Shown here piece by piece: positions 18,380-26,218 of a DNA stretch of 64,000 bases (within the stretch, counting starts at the first letter, position 1; every line of letters begins with the position of its first letter). The stretch is from assembly GCA_944367535.1 (NCBI GenBank), contig CALVWQ010000005.1:1-64000 (forward strand), written 5' to 3'. The notes under the pieces are model-generated. The model was given only the letters and a program-made list of their open reading frames with translations, was not told the origin of the DNA and made no database searches. The position numbers and the translations under genes are program-made. This stretch comes from an uncultured Clostridia bacterium (GTDB lineage Bacteria > Bacillota > Clostridia > Christensenellales > Borkfalkiaceae).

Positions 18380-19819
18380 TCAGGCAGGGATAACGAACGC
18401 GCCCTCGCCCGCGCCGAGGTTTAAGCGAAGAGTTCCTTCCGCAAGCTTAACCTTTTCCGCTTTCATTCCGTTCGCACCGCCCGTATACACGAGAGCTTCC
18501 GAACAGCCGGTAAAACGAAGGGTAAGCGTATTGCTTCTGCCCCTCATCGGCACGGAATAGTTTACGAACATATAGCCGTCTCTGTCGCCTTTTTTAAAGC
18601 ACCCCGCAATCGCGTCTAACCTCGCGGAGCTTTTTTCCGCGTCGAGTACGCCCGTATTTCTTATGGTGATATCGGATACCGTCTCGAAGGCTTCGGCATT
18701 TTCGGAATTCGTTTCGTCTGCCGCCGAGAAGGTTTTTACTCCCTGCCACTCGAAAGCGTTCAGCACTTCATAAAAGCCGAGATACGCGTCGTTTGCAGCC
18801 TTAACGTGCTCATAAATGCGCTTTTCGCCGTCGTTCATAATTCCGTAAATACCCACGGACGGCGCGGAATTATATGCGAAATACTCAAAAAGTTTCGCGC
18901 CCATAGCCATGCCCGTAACAAGCTGAAAGGAAACCATTTCTTTACTGCTTATATCCGTCTGCGTGGGATTCGAGAAGGTCTGCACACATATCCCGTAAAC
19001 TCCCTCGTCGCCCGCCGCCGCGGCTTCGTTATACGCCTTGTTCGCCTGAGCCACGAGAAGAAGGTCGGATAAATACGAATATCTGATTTCGTTCGGCTGT
19101 TGCTCCGTAAACGGATAGTTGTCGAGACAAACGCTCTTTCTGCCCTTCACGTTCTTCACTATTTTATCAATAAACTCTTCGACGTATTCGCCGTAGTTAT
19201 GATATGAAAGCATTTTCGGAGTAGCGTAACTCGGCAATAAGTTCATATGAAAATAACTCGTTTCCGAATAGTAGGTATTATACCATTCTATAAGCTTGCC
19301 GTAGTCCTTTATATTGTCGTAAACGGGTTCGTCCGCCATATAAAACCCCTTTACCTCGGGCATTTCGCCAAATTCCGTCGTGATGTTACGCTTCGGAATA
19401 GTATAGTAATTGCCTATCGATTCGCCCGCGTTGTATTTATCACGCTTTGTCGTATCGTCTTCGTTCACGAAATAATCGGGATCGTTATAATGATTTCGTA
19501 TATACACGTCAAGCCCCGCCTTTCCCGCGTTCTTTATCGCTTCCTTATATTTTTCGGTTATCTTGCCGTTTTCTGTAAAATCGCAATAATCCTGCGTTAA
19601 AATATACCCCGAAAACCCGAGCGAGGCGTATTCTTCGAGGCTGTCGAACGGATTCGGAGGGAGGTCTGCCATAGTAATGAATTTCTGTGCCGAAACGTAG
19701 TCCTTGGGATCGAGCGAATTCGTTTTGTTCCCGCCGTTTCCGCTGCCCGTGCAGCCCGCGGAAAACAGTAACAGTCCCGCAAGCGACAAGCCAACCAGCG
19801 TTTTTCTCTTATTTTTCAT
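18380..19819 (-). CDS. Lipoprotein with DEP-motif TIM-barrel (putative glycoside hydrolase), paralogue of the 6465 gene
   Basis: 479 residues, lipobox LFSAGC (Cys 23). Barrel-like motifs in order: DVYIRNHYNDPDYF, GFYMADEP (Glu 164), FHMNLLPSYAT, VCLDNYPF, YGICVQTFS and MAMGAKLFEYFAY, then a C-terminal beta-sandwich. The same motifs in the same order form the C-terminal 430 residues of the protein at 6465. The family is not one I can name. The conserved Glu after Asp and the YIRN and DNYPF strands resemble clan GH-A glycosidases. It is anchored to the membrane and lies between the rhamnosidase and the permeases, so a role in trimming the transported glycan is likely. Confidence 0.68.
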   Translation of the reverse strand: MKNKRKTLVGLSLAGLLLFSAGCTGSGNGGNKTNSLDPKDYVSAQKFITMADLPPNPFDSLEEYASLGFSGYILTQDYCDFTENGKITEKYKEAIKNAGKAGLDVYIRNHYNDPDYFVNEDDTTKRDKYNAGESIGNYYTIPKRNITTEFGEMPEVKGFYMADEPVYDNIKDYGKLIEWYNTYYSETSYFHMNLLPSYATPKMLSYHNYGEYVEEFIDKIVKNVKGRKSVCLDNYPFTEQQPNEIRYSYLSDLLLVAQANKAYNEAAAAGDEGVYGICVQTFSNPTQTDISSKEMVSFQLVTGMAMGAKLFEYFAYNSAPSVGIYGIMNDGEKRIYEHVKAANDAYLGFYEVLNAFEWQGVKTFSAADETNSENAEAFETVSDITIRNTGVLDAEKSSARLDAIAGCFKKGDRDGYMFVNYSVPMRGRSNTLTLRFTGCSEALVYTGGANGMKAEKVKLAEGTLRLNLGAGEGAFVIPA

Positions 19820-19854
19820 ATATTTTTCTCTCCTCTACGGTAGTATTCTGTATT

Positions 19855-22443
19855 TTAAAATATTTTAACTATGATTTCCGCACTTTCGGTAATGCTAATA
19901 ACGTTTTCATCGCGCCTTATTCCTCTGCCGCGCAAAAACCTTTTCTCTTCCGTTCCCGCCGCAAGCAGTATATCCGCCCCGACTCCCGCAGGCAGCTTTA
20001 TTTTAAGTCTTCCTTCCTCGCGGGATTTTTTCCATTCCACGCTTATTTTGCCGAAAATAGAGGTTTTCTCCGTTTTCGCGCTATTCAAGTATTTTAGCAC
20101 TTCGGTACGAACCAAGATTTTACCTTTATACAGCTCCGAAATATCCAGCCCGCCCGCATACGAAAAGGCAAATCCGGCAACGCTTCCGAACATAGGGTGA
20201 CAATGTGAAACGTCGCCGCCTCCTTTAACGACCTCGCTGTCAGGACCGAACTTATAATCGGGCCACTTTTTTGCCCAGTGTTCGGATAAGGTCGTTTCGT
20301 TTTCGAGCAAAAATTCGTAAGACGGGTACTCTTTCCTTTTCAGAATTTTCAGCGCGACGTCAGCCATACCGTTATCCGCAAGCGTTTTGAAAAGAAGCCC
20401 CGTAATCACTATCCCCGTATCTATCGCGTAATCGCTTTTTTCATAGCTCGCGCGCACGCCGCGGATCAGCTTTTCCTTTACGGTCTCGGGAACTATTCCG
20501 AGATACAGCGGAAAAATATTTTCGCCTTGCACGCCGCTGCCGTAAATCGCGCGTTCTCTATCGAGATATTTTTCGTTGATAGCCGCGGCGATTTTTTTCT
20601 TTTGCTCCGCGAATTTTTTATTAAGCTCCGTTTCTCCTTTTATTTTTGCAAACCGTTCGGCCGCCGCGACCGAATAGTAATACCAACAGGCGTTCATAAG
20701 CGAGAGCTCGAAGGCGCAAACCTCGGGCGAGAGCCAGTCGCCGAGCTGCCAACTTTCCTCCGAACGGGCGGGAAGGTGGTTTTCCGAATGCGCTTCGCAG
20801 TACCCTATCCATTTTACAAGCGCGGGAAACGCGAGGTCGATAAAACGCGCGTCGCCCGTAATATTATACAACCTTTCGGGAACGACCGCAATCGCGCTGC
20901 TCCAAGCGTACCCGCCGCCTCCGCCCATATACGGAGCGGAATACGGCACGAACCCGTCGTTTCTCGCCGAGCCCGCTATGTCCGCAAGCCATTTTTCGTA
21001 AAATGCGGCGGTGTTAAACATATCGGTCATAGCTTCCGCAACTATCTGTCCGTCGCCTGTGTACGGACGTTTTTCTCTGTGCGGGCAATCGCTCAACACT
21101 CCGCAATGCAGGTTATCGAAAAAAGTAAGTCGCGCCGCACGATAAAACCTTTTTAAATTTTCTTCCGAACAGTCGAATTTTCCGTCCTCTTTTACGTCGG
21201 TATGAATAAACTCCGCGCGCATTGCAAATATTTTAGCATTTTTAACGCCGTAAAGCTTTACGAACCTGAAACACCGCCAGCAAAACAGCGGCTTTATTTC
21301 GTCCTTGCCGCCGCTCAAAATATACTCGGCGCGCTGAATTATAACGTGTTCTTTTTTCGCCTCGCAGTCGAAATCCTCCCACGACGACGTGCCGAGATTA
21401 AGACTTCCATCCGCGTTCAAACACTCCGCAAACTCCGCGGTTATCTTCTGTCCCTTTTCTCCTATGATATAAAAGCGCAACCCGCCCGAAAGGTTTATGC
21501 CGAAATCATATAAGATTCCGTCCTTCTCCGTTTTTACGGAAACAGGTGAAATCCTTGCGCATACGGAATCCGCGGGAACGGGCGAAAAAAAGAAATTTCC
21601 GCCGACGGGGCGAGCCTTTACCACGGGAACGAATTTTCCGTCGCTTTTTCCGAAATCGAAATAATCGCCGTTAAAAAGCGCGGAACGCATTGCTTTTTCT
21701 CTTGCAAGCGAGGTACAATCCGAAAAAACGCGTTCTTCCCCGTCCGCATAAGTTATTTTCAACTCGAAAACGACCTTTCTTTCTCCGAATGAGACGAAAG
21801 GCTCTTCTTTTTTGTCCTCGTTTTTGTAATATCCGTCGCCGAGAAGCACCGAAAGCGAGTTTTCGCCCTTTTTAAGAAGCTTTCCGCAATTGAAAATGTA
21901 TGCGGCGACTCTGTGAAAATCGCTCTGCGGTATAGAAGAATTTTTTGTTATATCGCGCTGCTCGTAATCGGTGAAAAGCGGTTTGAAATATCCGTCGTCC
22001 GTTCTTTTACCGTTGATTTTCGATTCAAAAAATCCGAGCCCGCAAATGAAAAGCCGAGCGGCAACGGGGCGTTTTTTCAACGAAAACGATTTATAAATTT
22101 CGATAACGTTTTCCGTATCGAACGGCGCGCCTATCCACTCGCCTTTTTCGGGGATAAAAGCCGTTTTGAATTTCGCCCGCGCAAAACCTGCTTTTTTCCC
22201 CCTATAAAACGCAGTAACACTCCATAAATACTCCGCATCATGCCGCAAACAGGATAAATCGACGCGTTGCGGCAAAAATCTTTCCGAAACGATTTTACGC
22301 TCTTCTATAACGCGGTCCCTATCAAAAATACGGAACAAAAACGCGTCCGCCTTTCCGTCTGACGCTTCCGCGGTAAAAAGCACGGCGTTTCCGAAAACGT
22401 TATCGGGATTATTAAGATAATTGCACAAAAGTTTAAGTCGCAC
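19855..22443 (-). CDS. GH78 alpha-L-rhamnosidase
   Basis: 862 residues, no signal peptide, so probably cytosolic. N-terminal sandwich domains include GLGFFESKINGKRTDDGYF and LSVLLGDGYYKNED, typical of bacterial rhamnosidases. The (alpha/alpha)6 barrel contains SDCPHREKRPYTGDGQ (451-466), matching the GH78 catalytic block SDCPQREERLGWTGD with Glu 457 at the conserved acid position, and EESWQLGDWLSPE (562-574). It would hydrolyse terminal alpha-L-rhamnose from imported oligosaccharides or aglycones. First gene of the transcript starting at promoter B, directly divergent from the AraC gene. The leader is about 64 nt. Confidence 0.88.
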   Translation of the reverse strand: MRLKLLCNYLNNPDNVFGNAVLFTAEASDGKADAFLFRIFDRDRVIEERKIVSERFLPQRVDLSCLRHDAEYLWSVTAFYRGKKAGFARAKFKTAFIPEKGEWIGAPFDTENVIEIYKSFSLKKRPVAARLFICGLGFFESKINGKRTDDGYFKPLFTDYEQRDITKNSSIPQSDFHRVAAYIFNCGKLLKKGENSLSVLLGDGYYKNEDKKEEPFVSFGERKVVFELKITYADGEERVFSDCTSLAREKAMRSALFNGDYFDFGKSDGKFVPVVKARPVGGNFFFSPVPADSVCARISPVSVKTEKDGILYDFGINLSGGLRFYIIGEKGQKITAEFAECLNADGSLNLGTSSWEDFDCEAKKEHVIIQRAEYILSGGKDEIKPLFCWRCFRFVKLYGVKNAKIFAMRAEFIHTDVKEDGKFDCSEENLKRFYRAARLTFFDNLHCGVLSDCPHREKRPYTGDGQIVAEAMTDMFNTAAFYEKWLADIAGSARNDGFVPYSAPYMGGGGGYAWSSAIAVVPERLYNITGDARFIDLAFPALVKWIGYCEAHSENHLPARSEESWQLGDWLSPEVCAFELSLMNACWYYYSVAAAERFAKIKGETELNKKFAEQKKKIAAAINEKYLDRERAIYGSGVQGENIFPLYLGIVPETVKEKLIRGVRASYEKSDYAIDTGIVITGLLFKTLADNGMADVALKILKRKEYPSYEFLLENETTLSEHWAKKWPDYKFGPDSEVVKGGGDVSHCHPMFGSVAGFAFSYAGGLDISELYKGKILVRTEVLKYLNSAKTEKTSIFGKISVEWKKSREEGRLKIKLPAGVGADILLAAGTEEKRFLRGRGIRRDENVISITESAEIIVKIF

Positions 22444-22513
22444 GGTCGTTCCTATTTTCGCTTACGCTTGCCGCTCATTTTTTTTACGAGCCGCGTCCGT
22501 TTTTATTTTCTCG

Positions 22514-22587
22514 ATTATAGTATATACGAGTTCGCCGCGCGGCTCTATACTATTTTTGACCAAATACTTACTCCGTATTGATATCTT
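22514..22587 (-). promoter_or_regulatory. Activator-type promoter B for the rhamnosidase operon
   Basis: Plus-strand 22544-22587 reads TCTATACTATTTTTGAC, CAAATA, CTTACTCCGTATTGATAT and a short end, the twin of 10141-10184. Twenty-one bases away is TACTATAAT on the minus strand (22514-22522), a good -10, but the -35 position is GC-rich and non-consensus. The operator lies between this -10 and the promoter of the divergent AraC gene, which is the natural regulator. Confidence 0.7.
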
Positions 22588-22602
22588 ATTTCTGATTTAG
22601 GC

Positions 22603-22631
22603 TTGACAAATAGCGCGGGATATATTATATT
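22603..22631 (+). promoter_or_regulatory. Promoter of the AraC-family gene, possibly leaderless
   Basis: TTGACA (22603-22608), 17-bp spacer, TATATT (22626-22631). The ATG begins at 22638, only 6 bp after the -10, i.e. at the expected transcription start, and no Shine-Dalgarno sequence is visible. The mRNA may therefore be leaderless. Confidence 0.65.
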
Positions 22632-22637
22632 TAAGAT

Positions 22638-23492
22638 ATGAAAACACCGCTTTGCCATTTAAACGACTGGCTGACTACTCCTGAATTTCCGTTTTACTCT
22701 AAATTGACTTCGAGCGCGGACGACGTTCTGCACGACCACACCTTTTTCGAGATATTTTATATGCTTGACGGGGATATTTATCACGAGCTTAACGGCAATA
22801 TTCAGCTTCTGCATCAGGGGGACCTTTTGTTTTTATTGCCCGAGGACAGACATATTTTTCTGCGCGACGAAAAAAATCGCTGTCGGCACAGAGACGTTAT
22901 TCTGCGTAAGGAATTTTTTAAGTCTATTTGCGATTTTCTGAACGCGGATTTATACAAGGCTTTCGTCTCATCCCAAACATGCAAAAAGTTTTCGCTTTCG
23001 GAAGAAAAAATCGCCGAATTCGAGAAAAGTTTTCTTAACGTCACAAAGGCTTCCGCGCTGAAAAACAATGCGAACATCGCGCTTTCGTTCGCAAAGGTGC
23101 TATGCGCGGAGCTTCTCGGAATGCTACTGCCCCATGGCGGCAACGACGAAAAAGAAGAGCCCGACTGGCTGACTTCATTAATCAACAGATTGAGCGACCC
23201 CGCCTACGTTTCGAGAAGTTGGGAAGAAATTCTTTCGCCGTTTTTCTATTCACGCGAACATATTTGCAGGGTTTTTAAGGCGAAAACCGGCAAAACGCCC
23301 ACGGAATATCTCAACGAACAGAGAATGATTTTGGCTATCGACCGCCTTACCCATTCGCGGGACACGGTTCTTTCGGTGTGTATGGGCTTAGGCTTTTCCT
23401 CGGTCGCGTATTTCAACTCGTTATTTAAGAACAAATACGGTTTATCACCCTCCGCGTTCAGAAAAAAAATTCAATCGGGCGACAAAATCTGA
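22638..23492 (+). CDS. AraC-family transcriptional regulator of glycan locus 1
   Basis: 284 residues. The N-terminal half is a cupin-like sensor with HDHTFFEIFYMLDGD and QGDLLFLLPEDRH. The C-terminal ~100 residues carry two HTH units: SWEEILSPFFYSREHICRVF and, in the second, VLSVCMGLGFSSVAYFNSLF followed by KNKYGLSPSAFRKK, the classic AraC signature. It is the only plus-strand regulator in this half of the window and is divergent from the rhamnosidase operon. Duplicate operators at 22544 and 10141 are its likely targets, probably with activation by an imported sugar. Inducer unknown. Confidence 0.9.
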   Translation: MKTPLCHLNDWLTTPEFPFYSKLTSSADDVLHDHTFFEIFYMLDGDIYHELNGNIQLLHQGDLLFLLPEDRHIFLRDEKNRCRHRDVILRKEFFKSICDFLNADLYKAFVSSQTCKKFSLSEEKIAEFEKSFLNVTKASALKNNANIALSFAKVLCAELLGMLLPHGGNDEKEEPDWLTSLINRLSDPAYVSRSWEEILSPFFYSREHICRVFKAKTGKTPTEYLNEQRMILAIDRLTHSRDTVLSVCMGLGFSSVAYFNSLFKNKYGLSPSAFRKKIQSGDKI

Positions 23493-23615
23493 CGCGGAGA
23501 ATTTTTATTTATAACACACTGCTTATATAATATTGAAATACGGAGATTCAAGTCCGTACAGAATTAAAAAGCATCTACAAAATCAGCCTTTTATTTTTTG
23601 CGTTTCAATTAAAAA

Positions 23616-23642
23616 CCGAGCAACGAAAAAATCGCTGCTCGG
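23616..23642. terminator. Hairpin between convergent genes
   Basis: CCGAGCA / TGCTCGG, 7-bp stem preceded by AAAAA and followed by GCAAACGGTTTTG. It lies between the convergent AraC gene and the gene at 23702 and can serve both. A second small hairpin CAAAAC-N7-GTTTTG follows at 23681-23699. Confidence 0.55.
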
Positions 23643-23701
23643 CAAACGGTTTTGTTATAAAGACTTTTAATATCAAATCGCAAAACCCGCCGCGTTTTGA
23701 G

Positions 23702-25852
23702 TTATCGGACGCTTTCAAGCGTCTTTTTAAGACTGTTTAAGTTAAGCAACTTTTCCAGAAGGTTGGCGGGCGCATAATAGTAATGATTAGTCATTTCAAA
23801 ACCGATTTTCGCGTCCTGCGCCATAAGTGCGTAAAGACCGACCGCGTTTTCGTATTCTGCGTTGATAATCTCCGAAAGCCTTCTTTCGTTCGCTTTTACG
23901 TCCTTTTTTAACTTTACGAATTCCGCGTGCAAAAACGCGCTGTTAAGGTGAAGATAACTTGCTTTCGCCATTCTTACGTATTCCGAAAAAAGCGCGTTTC
24001 CTTCCGCTTTTTCCAAAATTTCAAGGCCCTTTTCCCATCCCTCGCAAAGTTTACGGTATTGATTTATATAGACATCCAAACCGTACGGCGCAGACCAGAC
24101 TTCGTAGTCGTCAAAGGAAAAACATACCATGGTGGATTTTTTTCCGTCTTCTTTAAGCGACCACAAGTTTGCCGCGCCAAGCGTTTGCGCGCCCTCGTAA
24201 AGGCTGTTCACGCTAAACGGATATTCGCGGAACGCTTTGCAGAACAATTCCGAAGCGGCTGCGACCGAATCCGCCGCTTTTCCGTATTGTTTGCGGTAGA
24301 AGCTTCTGCAATCGAAGTCGCCGATTTTGCAGGCGTCGGAACACGCGGTAAGCGCGCCGCCCGTATACCCACCGAGACTCCAACCGAGCATAACGCCCGA
24401 TACACCGAGTTTTTTCACGTTCTCGATATGTTCCGTCATCAGCTCGAACACGGGAAGATACGGCACGGCGGAACATTCCCAACTGTTATTGACCTGCACC
24501 TTCGCCCAGATTCTGTGCCCCGCTTTCTTTGCCCTTTCAAGACAGGCGACGGTGTATTCGCCGGGACCTACCACCGAAATGGAATAATCTATGATTCGCG
24601 AAGTCACTCCGCCGCGGGTAAATTCTTTATCGAATTCGCTCACACTCAAAACGTCAGCGTAGGGATCGAGCAAATCTATACAAGAAAACGTGTCATCCAT
24701 AGACCAGCCCATATATTCCGCCCAACCCCAGATATTAGAAATATACGCCGTTTCGGGGTTTGCGTCTTTAACCGCTTTGCACATCACGTTGTTTATCTCG
24801 GCAACGACTTCGTAAGGTTTTCTCTTTGCGCAGACGGGACAATCCGTATGCCCCGTAACGCCGTTCCAACTCCTCGAATAGCAATGAGTGGGATTTTCGC
24901 TCATCGTTATAGTGAAAATACCTTTAAGAAGCGGCGCGCTCTCTACCACAGATTTAACCGCGTCGTAAACATATTTTCTCACCTTTTCGGAAGAAGTGCA
25001 AAGACAATATTCGTCGTCGGAAATCTTTTGCCCTTTCATTTCGGGATACTTATCAAAAAAAGATGCGGGCAAACTTCTCGGTTCGTTAAGATAAAGGTAT
25101 ATTCCCACCCCGTATTTTGCTGCGCGTTCGGTAAGTTTTTTTAGATTCTTTATTCTGATTTCGTAGTCCGAAGAAAAACTTTCGACAAACGGAAACGCCG
25201 CAAGGTTTCTTAAAGTTTCGTGCAGCCACAATCCGTTTACGCCCGTTTTTTTCAGGCGTTTTAAATATTCTTCGGAATAATCCGCAAGCTCGTCGTCTAA
25301 AAGCACGCCCGTATACCGCGCGCAGTAGTTAGAAATAAACCTGTCCTTCACGACGTATTCGCCCTCAGAAAACCCCGTTCCTTCTTCCTCGGGTTCTTCT
25401 CCCGCATAAAAATCGAACGGCATAACTTTGGGTTTCACATACGTTTCGTCAACGATTTTTTTAATCTCCGCAAGTCTTGCTTCGTTCGATTTGGGATTGC
25501 CGTAAACGGGCGTTTCGATTTTCGGTTTTTCGCCGAGTTTAACGTACAAAAAATCGTAGTCGGACAAAATCGCCTCTAATTCTTTTCCCGTAACACCGAT
25601 AAAACGCGCTATCGCGTCGTTGGAAAGCAAATCCCAGTTATTTCTTATAATGGTTACGAATCCCTTTTTTTGCCACGCGGAATTAAATTCAAATTTATCG
25701 AGTCCGGTCGCCCTCGCAAAACTTTCCACCTCTTCTTCCGTGGCGGAAATCGCTTCCGCAATTTTAGAACTTTCTACGTAAGAATAGTTCCTGAAAATAA
25801 CCTTTTCCCATGCGTACATATAGTTTTCGTTTGCGTCTTTAATCATTATCAT
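23702..25852 (-). CDS. Cytosolic TIM-barrel protein, glycoside-hydrolase-like, family not recognised
   Basis: 716 residues, no signal peptide. An alpha-helical N-terminal region (1-150) is followed by an acidic linker (AGEEPEEEGTGFSEG) and a barrel-like domain: GVNGLWLHETLRNLAAFPFV, VGIYLYLNEPRSLPASFF, GIFTITMSENPTHCYSRS, then a CPVCAKRK cysteine pair, SNIWGWAEYMGW and VMLGWSLGGYTGG. The ENPTHCYSR plus CPxC block is reminiscent of DUF4838-like or GH20-like proteins that have a similar 'C..C' loop, but I cannot assign a family. It is the last gene of glycan locus 2 and probably acts on an imported sugar. Start is ambiguous between two ATGs three codons apart; AAAAGGA lies upstream. Confidence 0.6.
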   Translation of the reverse strand: MIMIKDANENYMYAWEKVIFRNYSYVESSKIAEAISATEEEVESFARATGLDKFEFNSAWQKKGFVTIIRNNWDLLSNDAIARFIGVTGKELEAILSDYDFLYVKLGEKPKIETPVYGNPKSNEARLAEIKKIVDETYVKPKVMPFDFYAGEEPEEEGTGFSEGEYVVKDRFISNYCARYTGVLLDDELADYSEEYLKRLKKTGVNGLWLHETLRNLAAFPFVESFSSDYEIRIKNLKKLTERAAKYGVGIYLYLNEPRSLPASFFDKYPEMKGQKISDDEYCLCTSSEKVRKYVYDAVKSVVESAPLLKGIFTITMSENPTHCYSRSWNGVTGHTDCPVCAKRKPYEVVAEINNVMCKAVKDANPETAYISNIWGWAEYMGWSMDDTFSCIDLLDPYADVLSVSEFDKEFTRGGVTSRIIDYSISVVGPGEYTVACLERAKKAGHRIWAKVQVNNSWECSAVPYLPVFELMTEHIENVKKLGVSGVMLGWSLGGYTGGALTACSDACKIGDFDCRSFYRKQYGKAADSVAAASELFCKAFREYPFSVNSLYEGAQTLGAANLWSLKEDGKKSTMVCFSFDDYEVWSAPYGLDVYINQYRKLCEGWEKGLEILEKAEGNALFSEYVRMAKASYLHLNSAFLHAEFVKLKKDVKANERRLSEIINAEYENAVGLYALMAQDAKIGFEMTNHYYYAPANLLEKLLNLNSLKKTLESVR

Positions 25853-25861
25853 GCGTTCCTT

Positions 25862-26110
25862 TTATTTTTTCACCTTGAAAAGCGCGCTTCCGTGCGGAGG
25901 GAAAAACCGCCGAAATCCCGCCCGAACAAACCTTTTCTCCCGTCCAGATATTCTCGTACTCTCTTTCGCCGAAAAGACCTATGTCAGCGCTTTTAAACGA
26001 AATTTTCTTTTCCGTTTCGGTCGCGTTGAAAATCCCTACCGTTTTATACCCGTCGTCCGCACAGAACGCCTCTTCCGAAAGAATAATTTTTTTATAAATT
26101 CGCTCATAAT
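25862..26110 (-). pseudogene. C-terminal relic of an alpha-galactosidase-like glycoside hydrolase (GH27/GH36 type)
   Basis: The frame YERIYKKIILSEEAF, YKTVGIFNATETEKKISF, FGEREYENIWTGE resembles the C-terminal beta-sandwich of GH27-like enzymes. A one-base slip near the CCC/TCC run (about 25903) restores the family-typical ending PPHGSALFKVKK and a TAA at 25862. No catalytic domain is present upstream; the preceding secreted esterase gene ends at 26219. So only the tail of an enzyme remains, inside the operon between two intact genes. The parent activity (alpha-galactosidase or similar) is inferred from this tail alone. Confidence 0.55.
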
Positions 26111-26218
26111 CACCAGTAAAATTTTGGCGTCGCCGCTTGTTACGATTATTCCGTACCCCCGCCTGCAACGCCGATTAAAGTACAAATTAAATATTTCCAA
26201 AAGTCAACTGCAATTCGC

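Noticed and set aside
23927..25144. Long plus-strand ORF (405 codons) opposite the cytosolic barrel gene; likewise 31403-32602, 43712-44821 and 14630-15634
   Set aside because: Rich in Arg, Phe, Tyr and His with no domain, no ribosome-binding site, and an exact mirror of well-supported minus-strand genes.
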